Shown here: positions 23,277 through 34,298 of the stretch, one piece after another
Position numbering within the stretch: the first letter of the stretch is position 1
Layout: each line of letters begins with the position of its first letter
Source of the DNA: Mesostigma viride
Taxonomy: Eukaryota; Streptophyta; Mesostigmatophyceae; Mesostigmatales; Mesostigmataceae
NCBI GenBank assembly: GCA_009746045.1
Contig: RPFO01000050.1
Location: 568,349-632,348 of the forward strand
DNA length: 64,000 nt
Direction of reading: 5' to 3'
Made by a program: the position numbers and the translations under genes
Notes under the pieces: generated by a model
What the model was told of the DNA's origin: nothing
What the model saw: only the letters and a program-made list of their open reading frames with translations
The model's database searches: none

Positions 23277-24382
23277 ATGGCTGAGGGACGCCGTAGCAAG
23301 GGCCTAGCCAGTGGGAATAATAATGGGGGTGCTGGTAGCGGGACCGCTCACGTAGATGACGTGGGGGTTACCGGCGAGATTACCAATGTGCCTATTAATA
23401 ATAATACACATGCTGTCTCTGGATATGATCTCACCACACAGGGTCTCCTTATTGTTAATCAGCTGCAACCTGTCACTTCAGACTCAAAGCCAAAGCAGGC
23501 AGAGGAGTTTGTGGAAGGACTAGAGGGGTTTCCAAGCTTGTACGGGGTACAAACTATTATCAGATCTGGATAGGCAGCCAGACTTTTGGCAAGTGCACAG
23601 ATCAGATTAAAGACCTCACTAGAGAGTGCAAGAAGGCCAACAAGGCCTGGGCAGTCTACGTGGCAGAGCTGAGGGAGCTGCTAGAGGATCAACGGAAGAA
23701 AGTGGGGATCCATTGGCAGGATAAATACCAAGGGTGGGAGGTTAAGGGAGACCTTATCCAGAACTTCCTCAATTATTGTAAAATGGTTGAGGAGGGCAGG
23801 GCTCACGGCTTCAATGTCGCTGACAGCATAGCCCTGACAAACTGGCTCAAGGTTTCTGGGCTGGACAAGGCAACACGTGGCTCTTTAAAGGTCATGTGTG
23901 CCCCACACTCTACCCTCAAGGCCTACAAGGTCATAATCAAACAAGCACTCGAGGCAGAGGAGCTGTTTGAGGGTGGAATGCCAGCTGTGAAGGCTACCCA
24001 CGCAGGTGGGCGTGCCCAGGGGGGCTCCAAGACGTCTGAGGCTGACAGAAGCCAAGGAGGACGTGGGGGCAACCACAACAAGCGGAAGGCCAACCATTCA
24101 CCCGACCCTGACGGGCAATCACATGCCAAGTCGGTGTTCAGGAGGGTGGGTGGTAAGCCCAGGCAGGGTAACGCGCCTGACAACGGGGGAGGAGGCCAGG
24201 GCAAGTCAAAGATCCAGTGCTACCTGTGCAAGGGGTGGGGGCACATCAAGAAGGAGTGTCCCAGCTTCAAGAAGACCCAGGGCCAGGGCAGCAACAAGAA
24301 AAACAACAACAAGAACAACAACAAGTCCCAGGCAGGCCAGCCTTCAAAGGGCAGTCAGCAAGAAGACAACAAGGAGCAGTGA
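23277..24382 (+). CDS. Gag of the Copia-like element, one frameshift
   Basis: It starts MAEGRRSKG. After YGVQ (about 23555) the frame shifts by one and continues NYYQIWIGSQ... to a TGA at 24380-24382. The mid region (FLNYCKMVEEGRAHGF, LTNWLKVSGLDK) looks like the capsid-type helical domain. A CCHC zinc knuckle CYLCKGWGHIKKEC lies near the C-terminus, followed by a Lys/Asn/Gln-rich tail. It packages element RNA. The shift may be a real lesion, an assembly error or a programmed event; the local sequence is not a classic slippery site. Confidence 0.75.
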
Positions 24383-27300
24383 CTGTCTGAGGCAACCCCT
24401 ACACACCTTAATTCACCCAAGGGGGAGGCCAGGTGCTCCAATGCAGATTTTATATCTGGGCAACAAGAGGGTGATCTCCAGGTTCATGGTGGCCCCAGGT
24501 CACCTGGAGAGGTACAGGTTCCTATGAAGACGTCCTTGACAGCTGGTGCAGCTGTAAGAATGTCTGACCCCATGCATCCTTGTGCTGGGCACGAGGGTGG
24601 ACCTCTCATTTTGAGAGAAACCAATGTACAACCACAGAGGGGTGTGAAGGCCTCTGGTGGTATGCATGTGGTCCCTGCTGGCGGTCCAGGTGTTGGGCAT
24701 GAGCAGGGTGACTCAGACTCTGAGTCAGAACAGGATGGAAGACAGCATGGTGATGCTGGACAACCTGACAGCACAGTCCTGACTGTGCCAGGGACTGCTT
24801 CCTCTGTGTACCAGGAGTTGGGTGCCCGAATCCACAACATGTTTGGGCATGCCACTTCTCTGTCAAACAACTTTGCCTTCCGTATGGGCAGGGCACCCCT
24901 TCTTAAGGCGTGTCAGCAAGCTGCCTCACGGTGTAAGTGCCAGTTGTCCTCCAACAAGCCCAGGAAATCACATGCCAAAGCTATACCTCAGAGCATTGGT
25001 GATCTGCAGTGTGATATCCAACACATCAGGGGCATGCAACTGTTGGTGTGCGTGGACAGGTACACAAAATACAAGGTGCTGGAGCATTTACCTTCTATGA
25101 AGAACAGGTACTTGCTGGCTGCCCTGCAGAATGTAAGAGCCAAGTTTCCTACCACAAGGATCCAGGTGGACATGCAGTTTCAGCATCTCAAGGGTGATCC
25201 CACCCTTCCTGAGTTGCTGGTTACACCTAGGGAGGCTCATGGGCAGCAGGGTGCTATAGAGAGGGCAATCCAGGAGGTCAAGAAATTGATTATCTCTGAA
25301 GACTGGGTACCCTTATCTGCACCTGCACTTGTCAGGAGTGCATGGCTGAGGAACGTGGAGCAGCAGCTGAACAGCAGGGTTAACTTCTACTATGATGGAG
25401 TTGCTGTCAGCCCAATGGGTCTATATCATGGCCTGTGCCCACCACATGTGCTGGAGGGCTGGAAACATGCTGCACATGTCACCTTTGCCAAGCTGAGGGA
25501 GAAGGACCGGGGTTGGAAGATGCTGGAGCCACAAGTGGGTCAGAAGGTCCTAGCTTGGAAGGAACCTAGCCTTTATGGCAAACGTGGTAGCTGGAGTCCT
25601 GGGGTGGTTACCCAGGTTGATGAAGCTAGCCACGCATGCTTGGTCAGCATGGAGGACGAACCAAAGCATGTGCACCGGCTGAGTTGGTCATATGTCAAGC
25701 CTAACCTGATGAATGAGGGCAGTCAGGCACAAGGCTCACAGGACCTGCAGGATTTTCAGGTCCCAAGTGACATCACTGATGCAACGACCACATCTGTTGC
25801 AGGGGAATCTGTCAGCCCTGGCCAGGTTGCAGAGGTACCTGTTGAACAGGCTGCAAGGTCAACAGCTGGGGAGTCAACTGTCAAGCCCAAGGCTCTAACC
25901 AAGCCCAGGGGGACAAGTTTGGCTGGATTAATTGGGGCTCTGCAAAGGGCCAAGAAGCAGCCCAAGGTAGCCAAGCTCAGGTGGCATGGCAATCTGGGGC
26001 TGGACACTGCCTTAGAGGTAGACACTAATTCTCAGGTTTCCATCATTGGGACCAGAGCTGCAGCAGGGTACAGCATGACTGAACCCAGCTATCAGTTTGT
26101 GTCTGACTTCAGTGGCGGGGTACACGTGAAGGTACTGGGTGAGGTATCCATTCCTATCCTTGGACAGGACACTGCTTTTTGTGTCTTGGAGGGCTATCAG
26201 GGACCTGCTCTTCTGGGGCAGAATTTCCTATGCCAGGATGGGGTAGTGATCACGTCCTCTCTCCTGACTAAGGAAGGGGCTGGTCAGGTCCCACTGATTA
26301 ATTTCAGGACCACTCACCTATCACGTGCAGTAACCAGGACGGTTAAGCGTGTGCAAGTGTGCCAGGGGCAGGAGCCCTTGGTTGATGACCTCATATTGCC
26401 AGCTGCTAGTCATCCAAGCAGTTTGGGCATTGGTCCTCACTCACTTGCTGGACACAGCCCTATAAACTACCAAGGCCTGGTGAAGCTCATGTCCTCTCCC
26501 ATTATGTGTCCCCAGGTCACACTGGGTCTGATTAAATCTGGGGAGGACTGGATCTCCAAGAAATGCGTGGAACCTGTCAATGACCTGCCTCCTGCACGAC
26601 GTCTACTCAAGCTCAAGTTTGTCATCAAGATGAAGGAGGTGGACGGGGTCAAGGTACCACACGTCAGGCCAGTACTGAATGAGTTCAAGGGTACTGGTGA
26701 GTGCACCGCTGAGGAGTTGTATACCCCTGGCATGCTGCATGACACTTGGAGGCTGCTGCTGTGTGTATTTCTAGGCCTTCTCAACAAGGGCTTGGACTAT
26801 GGCTCAGTGGTGGTAGACTTCAAGAGGGCATTTCTGGAGGGGGATGCAGATGTGGCACAGGAAAAGTGGGAGGGCAAGACGCCTTTCTATGTCAGGGTGC
26901 CTGCTGTATGGAAAAGGGACATTCACACTGAGTTCCTTAAAATCCTCAAGGGCCTGGAGGGCCTGAGGTCAAGTCCAATAATCTGGAGGGAGACTCTCAA
27001 CCGTTTCCTGAAGGAGCATTGCAACTTGAAGGTTTCTCCTGTAGACCCCTGTCTGTTTCTGGGGCAATGGGAAGGCCTACCAGTGTATGCTTCGCTGCAC
27101 GGGGATGACCTACATCTGATAGCTCCCACGTCGTGGCTTAAGGAGCTGATCTCCATCATTAAGTCCAAGTTTCCTCTGGGTAGGGAGCAATGGCAGGTGG
27201 AGAATGAGCCTCTCCTGTTTGTGGGCATGGAGGCCACACTGGTGAAGAAGGGGGGGAGTGGCGTATGCTGCTGGTGGGGGGCAACGATTATCAAGAGACC

Positions 27301-28008
27301 CTCATTAGCAAGCTTCCTCCAGTCATCACACAGGCACTGTGTCCCATGGTGAGGGGCATGGTTGCTTGGGTGGCAGGCATTTCCAGGCCAGACCTTATGG
27401 TCATAGCCAGGTTGCCTGATGACATGCTGACAGAGCTAGGGTCTGCCAAGGTGGCTGATCAGGTCAGGGCTTCGTCTGGCATTCTGTTGTCTGCAGTGGA
27501 TTTATCACAACCCATTTGCATGGAGCTGTATGTGGATAGCTCAATGGACAGCAGGCAGGTCTCCAAGGTCAGGGGCAGGGCTGCAGGGCTCTTTGTGCTC
27601 AGACAGGAAGGCCTGGGGAGTTTGGTGAGCTGGTTCAGTCGCCTGCACAAACGGGTGGCTGTCAGTAGTGATGTGGCAGAATGCAGGGCTATTTGTGAAG
27701 GCATTCACACAAGCCTTTATCTGAAGGAGTTGCTTCATCAGATGACTTCTAACACTCCTTGGCCACTTCAGGTTACCACTCTTCTAAAAACAGACTCCAT
27801 GGGGATGGTGCAGTTTGTGCACAGGCAGATGGCCAGAAGTAGGGACTTGGATTATCTCCTTCTTAAGGAATTGTCCTCCTTGGCCAATATTGAGCATATC
27901 CCTGGGGTTGACAATCCTGCTGATGCTTTGACCAAGCTAGTGCAGAAGGCAGCAGTGCAATACAAGGTTCTTCAGTCTCTGATGGACCCATCTCAGCAAG
28001 CTGTCTAA
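24383..28008 (+). CDS. Pol of the Copia-like element: IN, PR-like, RT, RNase H
   Basis: The frame is continuous with gag across its UGA (47 sense codons, then M at 24524). Residues below count from that M. A zinc-binding-like H/C cluster lies at 104-139. The integrase has D160/D164, D216 and E246 in GQQGAIERA, and a chromatin-binding-like module follows at about 338-395. A retropepsin-like part follows, with LEVDTNSQVSIIG (D500) and ALLGQNFL (562-569). RT has VVVDFKRAFLEG (D765) and LHGDDLHL (DD 861-862). A frameshift at the G7 run near 27250 leads into RNase H (ELYVDSS, VAECRA, LLKTDSM, PADALTK), which ends at 28008. Usual Copia order is PR-IN-RT-RH. Confidence 0.82.
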
Positions 28009-28960
28009 GCTGGTGCCTGGTTATAGGGCATTGGAGAGCAGATTGTGTGGTAGTGTCAGCATTGTGACTGGCATAATACCTGTATTTTAGTCTGTACTAA
28101 GGCTCATGGACCATGGTACACTCACTCTGATTTTAATCAGGATACAGCCAGGTTTTGGCTGGGGTTCATGCTGTTGACTACACAAGGTTGACAGGTCCAT
28201 TACAGACCATGTATTCTATTTAAAAAGAAATGTATATTTGTACATACCTCTCACAATGGTCTGGGAACCTTTATTCTGGGGTTTATAGGGCGGGGTTCGA
28301 TTCCCTGGTATTATGTTTCTACAAGCTGGCCTGCTCAGGTGTTTTACCTGTTCAGACTTCCCTAGTTCCCCAGGGCAGGATTTAATTGTTGCCTATGTGT
28401 TTCATTTTGTCATTTGTTTGCTGTGGCAATTTATCATCTGACAAGTAGACGGGCGCCATAAGACGGGCGCCAATACTAACCTGTTGAGAGTATGACGGGG
28501 AAACTATTGTAATACGTCTTACTTTGTCAAGTGGTATTTCAATTGTCATGGATTTATTGTGCTTATATTAGATATGTACTGGGTTTTATGGGATTAGTAT
28601 CTGGGATTAATGTAACTCACCGCCAGAAGGTCATTGTACTGGAGGCTCTACCGAGGTGATGGGATTAATTCCTGGAGAAGACCTCATAGAATTAACCTGT
28701 ATGTATTTAATTTTGTGTGTTTCTAATATCTGGTGGTACTCTGTAATGCCACTTCCATAGGTTTTTATCCATTTCTCATGAAATGGTTTTCCCTGTGGCA
28801 GATCTGTTTCTTTTCCAGTTCCTTAAAAGAAAGGGCTGGGGGAATGGCATTGGCCATTAAAGACATCTGTTCAAGCTTCAAGCTGGAGTGAAGGACATTT
28901 CAAGCTACTTCAAGGGTCCCTGGCAGGGGATGTGATCCCTAAAGAAAAGAAGGGATTGGA
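28009..28960 (+). other. 3' non-coding region of the Copia-like element with polypurine tract
   Basis: About 950 bp without a supported ORF. A purine run (AAAGAAAAGAAGGGATTGGA, about 28941-28960) abuts the 3' LTR and is the likely plus-strand primer. A doubled GACGGGCGCC lies near 28448-28470. Confidence 0.65.
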
Positions 28961-29574
28961 GTTAACGTAAAGGATTTACGTTAGATGGATAGAGATTGTT
29001 ACGCTCTTTCCAACGGCACCTTGAACGCCTCATTTGGTTAAGGAACGTAAAAGTTATGACGTTTCCTAGGCTGTGCCGACAGTACCCGGCGCGCCACTGT
29101 GGGCGCGTACGGACACAGGATGTACAAGTGTCACTTTGATAGTCCGCAGGACGTTGACAGGACTTGTACAGGACTTGATGGTCAATTGATAGGTAGGCGC
29201 ACTGTAGCGCGCCAGGACCTATGAGACAATTGATGCTGACTAGTGTACGGATAGGTCCACAGGACTAGCCGTATGGACAATTGATAGATCTGCGCGCCAA
29301 AGGCGTGCCAGAGTCTGTGTAATCAATTGATTGACAGTTCAGCTGTGACAGTGCAGCTGAATACTTGGACGCGTCCCTAGCAAGCTATATGTGTGACTTG
29401 GTCGCACCGGGACGCTAGCTCTTGCGTGCACGCTCTCTTGGCATAACGACCCTGTCGTCTGTGCTACGTGCAGTCTCGGACTTGACGTGACTTACGTCTG
29501 TGTTTGCTCATTATAATAAAGGCAACTTTCCTGCAAGAGCCATGGATTCCCTCGGTGGTAAACTCTCATTCAAC
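28961..29574 (+). repeat. 3' LTR of the Copia-like element
   Basis: I see no difference from the 5' LTR. The following TACGAG is the second TSD copy and re-enters the LINE ORF2. Confidence 0.92.
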
Positions 29575-31593
29575 TACGAGCACGCTCAGGACGCGGAGGC
29601 GGCCCAGTGCATCGCGGATGCCAAGGCCTGCCAGGCTCGCAACCAGGGCAAGGACATGTGGTACCACCTCGACCGGCTCGGCGGCCGGCGGCAGCGCACC
29701 CCGGTGGAGCACACGGGGGACGGCACGGCGCCGGTAAGCCTTGACCGCTGGTTGGCCCACAATGTTTCCTTGACCGGTGGGGCTCGCGCCCCCCCCCCGC
29801 CGCTTCACCCCGAGACGGCCGCCCGCCTCGGGGTCGCCGGACCCCCGCCGCCGCCAGCGCCCCCCTCCTCGGCCGCGGACTACCAAGTCCCCGCCTTGAA
29901 GGAGGGCTGCCTTGCCACCAACGACGTCGTCCACCCCTTCACTTTGGAGGAATTGGACGGCGCCCTTGCTCGCCTGCGGTACGATGCGGCGGTCGGTGCC
30001 GACCACCTTTCTGCTGAGCTGCTGAAGACCCCTGATCTGGCGGTTAGGGATCTTCTGCTGGCGTTCTGCAACCGTGTCCTGCTCTCTGACGAGCCTCCGC
30101 CTGCTGAGTGGCAGACGGCCATCCGCGTCATGCTGTACAAGAAGGGCTCTGCTGCTGACCCCGGTAACTACCGGGGTGTCTGCCTCCAGAGCGCCGCGCT
30201 GAAGGTCTTCATGCGCATGATGCTGCACAGGCTCCGCGCCGCGCTGGACCCACACCTGGGTGAGTCTCAGATGGGTTTCCGTAGTGGTCGTAACACTGTC
30301 ATGGCTGTGTTTGTCGCGCACCGGTTGATGGAGGAGGTGCGTCGCCTTCCCCCTGACAGTTTGCCGCTGGTCCTCATTTTTGTTGACTATATCAAGGCCT
30401 TTGACACGGTCCTCTGGGAGGCTCTTTGGGCCATCCTAGCTCTGGACCGCGTGGCACCAGCGTTTATTGCTGCCATTCGCCGACTGTATGAGGGCTCACA
30501 GGCAGTAGTGCGGACTGCGGAAGGCACCACCCCACCATTCCCCCTTCACCACGGGGTGTGGCAAGGTTGTGTCCTGTCTCCATACCTGTTCATTATTGTC
30601 GTGGACCACGTCATGCGCCAGGCACGTGCGCGCTTTACTGCTCTTAAGGGGTTCGAGCCAGGCTTGGACATCCTTAACGAGCGTGGGCACGGCGGGGTTA
30701 GCACGGGTTACCGCCTGGCTGACCTGATTTATGCGGACGACACCACCCTCATCGCGCGCCCCGAGCACATTCAGACCTGGCTGGACTGTCTGGGCCTGGA
30801 GGCGAGGGCGGTGGGGTTGGAGATTAGTGTCAAAACTGAGGCGATGGTGATTGGGGCCTCCAGTCGCCCACCGCTGCCGCGCCTGCTCGACGGGACGGAG
30901 GTCCCACTCCGCGACCGCTTCAAGCTGTTGGGGAGTTGGCTTCCGGACACTGCCGACGATGTGGACACCCGCATCGGCCTTTCCTGGGCCAAGCTCCGTT
31001 CGCTCAACACCTACTGGCGCTCCAAGGGCCTGGACGAGCACCGCAAGCGCATGCTCTTCAAGGTCCTCGTCCTCACGGTGCTCACGTATGGCGCCGAGGC
31101 GTGGACACTCACGGCAACACTGGCAGCCAAGCTAGACGGCACGGTAACCCGGATGCTCCGACAGGTCCTGAATGTCGGGTTTTCTCAGCGTAGGTCCTTA
31201 GAGTCTTTGTATCACGGTATGCCGCGTATTTCGGACGAGATTAGACAACGTAGGATAGCATTTGTAGGACATCTTGCTCGCACCAGCCAGGTCGACACCG
31301 CCCTTGGTCTGGCCGGTCCCCAGCGGCTCGGCCAACCGGGGCGGCACATTTTGACCTGGCCTGGCCCCAAGAACATTCCTAAAAAGGTAGGGAAACATGC
31401 CATGACCTATACCCAGATGTTGCTGGACGACCTAGTGGTCCCAGCCCAGTTTGAGTACCGCATCCACTCTCTCTCCCGTCTTTGGACTGCCATGCAGGAC
31501 AAGACGCGGTGGAAGAAGATTGTCAAGGCGCACACGCCAGCCCCTGTGGGCAAGCCGCCTCCCCCCAAACGGAGGAGCCGTTTTGATGAGTAG
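29575..31593 (+). CDS. LINE ORF2, part 2: reverse transcriptase
   Basis: It continues ORF2 in frame from TAC GAG. RT motifs in order: LYKKGSAADPGNYRGV, FVDYIKAFDTV (motif A, catalytic Asp), GVWQGCVLSPYLF (motif B), LIYADDTTLIA (motif C, YADD) and KLLGSWLPD. The C-terminal domain (LTVLTYGAEAWTL, ISDEIRQRRIAFVGHLAR) ends with a basic tail and TAG at 31591. No terminal zinc knuckle or RNase H is visible. The enzyme makes cDNA at the nicked target. The stretch shows no stop or frameshift, so it was probably active before the LTR insertion. Confidence 0.88.
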   Translation, partial: YEHAQDAEAAQCIADAKACQARNQGKDMWYHLDRLGGRRQRTPVEHTGDGTAPVSLDRWLAHNVSLTGGARAPPPPLHPETAARLGVAGPPPPPAPPSSAADYQVPALKEGCLATNDVVHPFTLEELDGALARLRYDAAVGADHLSAELLKTPDLAVRDLLLAFCNRVLLSDEPPPAEWQTAIRVMLYKKGSAADPGNYRGVCLQSAALKVFMRMMLHRLRAALDPHLGESQMGFRSGRNTVMAVFVAHRLMEEVRRLPPDSLPLVLIFVDYIKAFDTVLWEALWAILALDRVAPAFIAAIRRLYEGSQAVVRTAEGTTPPFPLHHGVWQGCVLSPYLFIIVVDHVMRQARARFTALKGFEPGLDILNERGHGGVSTGYRLADLIYADDTTLIARPEHIQTWLDCLGLEARAVGLEISVKTEAMVIGASSRPPLPRLLDGTEVPLRDRFKLLGSWLPDTADDVDTRIGLSWAKLRSLNTYWRSKGLDEHRKRMLFKVLVLTVLTYGAEAWTLTATLAAKLDGTVTRMLRQVLNVGFSQRRSLESLYHGMPRISDEIRQRRIAFVGHLARTSQVDTALGLAGPQRLGQPGRHILTWPGPKNIPKKVGKHAMTYTQMLLDDLVVPAQFEYRIHSLSRLWTAMQDKTRWKKIVKAHTPAPVGKPPPPKRRSRFDE

Positions 31594-31831
31594 CGTAGAT
31601 AGGCTTTTCTAGACTAGATATAGCTTAGAGTTAGGTTAGTTCGATTACGCGGCTTCCTCCACACCACCCATCCAACCTGGAATATGTGCTACATGATCTC
31701 CCAACGGAGACATGTTATAATTTAATTTAATTTTTTTAATAGCCCTTGAGAGGGGGCATATGGCCTATCATACATCCTAAGCTACTTCCTGCAAGGGTGG
31801 GGATGTAAAGGACCCTTGCTCTAGGTGCACC

Positions 31832-32223
31832 ATGTATGCCTACGTGACGGGCCCACACCCGCCCTTGCAATAGCCGTAGCAATTTCGAGTCATGCTTTGC
31901 CCATGCAGGGAGTTACTCCCTGCTGAGAGGCCATGTGTACCCTAGCTATAGCCTAGCCACATACCTTCCACCCCATGCATATGTCATGCAGGCCTTCTAG
32001 ACCCTCTCCTCAAGCCCCCCCTGGGTGCCTGTGCTTGATTAGGAGGCATGAACCACCATGGAGGTGCAGGTGCACCTAGTGCACCCAGAGCAGGTGATAG
32101 TTGTACATCCTACACCTGCAGGTTGTCGCCCTGATTGTATTACAAACCCATAGATGCCCCTTTCTCAGGGCTATGTGTTACATATGCTCCCCACGGAGCT
32201 ATGATTTTAATTAATTAATTAAT
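31832..32223 (+). mobile_element. 5'-truncated tail insertion (392 bp) in copy D
   Basis: Flanked by TAGGTGCACC (31822-31831 and 32224-32233). It is related to the 3' UTRs of the ORF1-only family (ends GCTCCCCACGGAGC..., then (TTAA)n) but is divergent. Confidence 0.8.
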
Positions 32224-32463
32224 TAGGTGCACCAGGGCACTTGCATCCCCATGATGTTCAAGCTATGCCCAGCGAAGGGGGAGCCTGTCATGGGGGGGAA
32301 GATCAGCATAGCTATACAAAGAAGCTAGGGCATGGCGTCTCAGCAGAGAGTTACTCCCTGCATAGGCACAACAGAACTAAATAAAGCTGGGCATCATCTG
32401 GGGTGTGGCTCAGCATAGGCACACATGTACATGATTAAGTAAAGCGCGTGGCTTAGCTGGGAT

Positions 32464-32600
32464 GAGTAGTGTAGTTAGGCTTTTCTAGATAGAGTTAGGA
32501 TAGTTCGATCACGCGGCTTCCTCCACCCCATACATCATGGAATATGTGCTACATGACCTCCCCACGGAGGCATGTTATAATTTAATTTAATTTAATTTTT
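32464..32600 (+). mobile_element. 137-bp LINE 3'-end insertion in copy D
   Basis: It matches the last ~130 bp of the full LINE (AGGCTTTTCTAGA ... TAATTTAATTTAATTT) and is flanked by TTAGCTGGGAT (32453-32463 and 32601-32611). This is a severe 5' truncation, which shows that the LINE machinery acts at this locus. Confidence 0.85.
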
Positions 32601-32679
32601 TTAGCTGGGATAGTGCCTCTAGGAGGCGTACATGTACATGGCCACGGTCTATCTATTCTACACTACTACTGCTGTATTC

Positions 32680-34093
32680 CCCTAAGCTGGGGCGTCTGGA
32701 GTCGCTGGGGCCGCGGGGGGGGGGTGTCGCCTGCCAGGGCTTATGGCCGACGTAGATGGCCGCCCCCTTCCAGTACACCGGCTGGCCCGCCTTGGTCTGC
32801 CGGAGCTGGAGGTAGGTCGGCCATAGCTCCCGTCGCCGTTGTTGCTGCGCCAGGGTCAAGTCATCATCAAGGGTGAAGAGAGTCTTCTCGAGCCGCTTGC
32901 GGCGTCTGATGAGAAAAGAAATCTTGTCCGCCGGGGTCTTAAAGGTGAGAAGGAGCGGGGGCGGCCCTGCCTTACCCCGCGCGCGGGGAAGGCGGTGGGC
33001 GGCCAGCTCGATCTCACCGTTAAGGCCCATGCGACCAAGGATTTCTCTCTCAAACGCACGCAAAAGCTTCTCGGAATTCTCACCTTCCTCCATCTTGAAG
33101 TTCTTGACAATGACGTTGAGGCTGCGCTTGGCGAGCTCGGCCTCCTCGCGGAGGTCAAGCGTCTGCCGTTGAAGCTGGGCTGCGACGGCGGAGGTGGTGG
33201 AGGTGGTATGTTGCTTAAGCATGTCCGCCCAGGTGGTGATGGGAGGAGCATCGCCGGCCAGGCCAGCCGGGGCTGGCTTGGCGGCAATGTCCTTCACCGC
33301 CTGGGCGGTGAGGCCTGCGGTGTTCTGCAGAACCTCGATAGCGATGGCGTTGTCCTTAAGACGCTGGTCGATGTCGCGGAGCTGGGCGGTGATGGCGTCG
33401 GAGGTGGGGGTGGTGGCGGTGGAGGAGGCGAGGAGGCTGGAAGTGGCGGTGGAGATGGTGGGGAGCTCAGCAGCCAGCGTGCCGCCCATTGCCGCCACAT
33501 CTGCGGCTAGGGGCGTCACGTGCTGTGAGATGGTTGCTTGGAGGTGGAGGAGGAAGGTGGATTCGGTCAAGGGGGAGGGGGTCCAGAGGTCCGTGACAGA
33601 GCGGTCAAGGATGGAAAAGAGGGCGACGAGCTGAAGACGGGGGCGAGACCAGCTGGCCAGGTTCTCAGCATGTTGTCGGATAGTGAACCGGCCGTCAGGT
33701 CCATTGCGGAAGCGGCAAAGGCGTTGAAGGCGTTGGCACCGAGGTCGAGAAGGGAGGCGTATGACCCATGAAATACGAGCTCCAGTATCTTGATGGGTGG
33801 CATGTCGAAAAAGCTAGCTAGCTGGGTCTGGCATCGTCGAAGGTGGAAAATAACCCGTCAACGTCAAAGTCGCGCGCAGACCAGCTCGGTTCGGTTGGGC
33901 GGCTGCGTTTTGGCTCAGGCGAGGCTGAGGGCGAGGCAGGAAGCCCGGGAGGGTGCTGGACGACCACCAGTGCGCGACTAGTGTCATCACTGCCTGCCGG
34001 ACCTGAGGGCGAAGCTGCAGCCGGAGCTGCAGACGTATTTTCATGGCCGAGCGCAGCCGCCAGGCTGCGTTGCGTCGATAAGCGTTTGCTCAT
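32680..34093 (-). pseudogene. ORF1 of copy D, frameshifted
   Basis: The N-terminus (34093 to 33818, MSKRLSTQRSLAAALGHEN), a middle piece (33803 to 33567) and a long C-terminal piece (33570 to about 32680) are in different frames. The C-terminal motifs match copies B and C closely, with one inserted residue in the SFLIRRRKRLEK stretch. Confidence 0.78.
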
Positions 34094-34298
34094 CGTATAT
34101 TGCGTAATAGCTGCGGAAAATTATATCAGCATGTGCGTCGTAGAAAGACGCGTCGATTGTGATATTCACGGCTAAATTCGGTGCTCAAACGTGAAAGTTA
34201 TGAGCTCCGCCGTCAGCCATGGCTACCTCGTGGCTCGTGGCTCGTGGCTCGTGGCTCGTGGCTCGTGGCTCGTGATGATTGAGGCTAGTGATGATTGA

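Larger units (their letters stand above)
21727..29574 (+). mobile_element. Copia-like LTR retrotransposon, apparently very young
   Basis: The 614-bp LTRs at 21727-22340 and 28961-29574 look identical by eye. Their ends are inverted (GTTAAC ... CAAC), and the TSD is TACGAG. Between them lie a 261-aa ORF, gag with a zinc knuckle, pol and a long 3' non-coding stretch. Removing the element and one TSD copy restores the LINE ORF2 frame exactly. Confidence 0.9.
18685..31739 (+). mobile_element. Full-length L1-like LINE (ORF1 + ORF2), split by an LTR element
   Basis: The TSD is TAGCCCTTGA at 18675-18684 and 31740-31749. The leader (18685-18978) shares a block with the ORF1-only elements (CTCATAACTTTC, then a GAACATGCTGGTATAATTT-like end). 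ORF1, ORF2, a 3' UTR of about 120 bp and an (ATTTA)n/T tail follow. The element alone is about 5.2 kb. It is the only element in the window with endonuclease plus RT of this type and is the likely source of machinery for the ORF1-only copies. Confidence 0.87.
18633..34284 (-). mobile_element. ORF1-only LINE relative, copy D, split by a 13-kb insertion
   Basis: The 14-bp direct repeat CTAGTGATGATTGA at 18619-18632 and 34285-34298 flanks it. Its 3' end is the 52 bp at 18633-18684 and the rest resumes at 31740. Joining these restores the 3' UTR seen in copy B without a gap. The insertions are the full LINE (18685-31739), a 392-bp piece (31832-32223) and a 137-bp LINE tail (32464-32600). Confidence 0.82.

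Noticed and set aside
23540-23580. Programmed -1 frameshift in Copia-like gag
   Set aside because: The sequence around GTACAAACTATTATC does not form an X-XXY-YYZ slippery heptamer. An indel or error is as likely.
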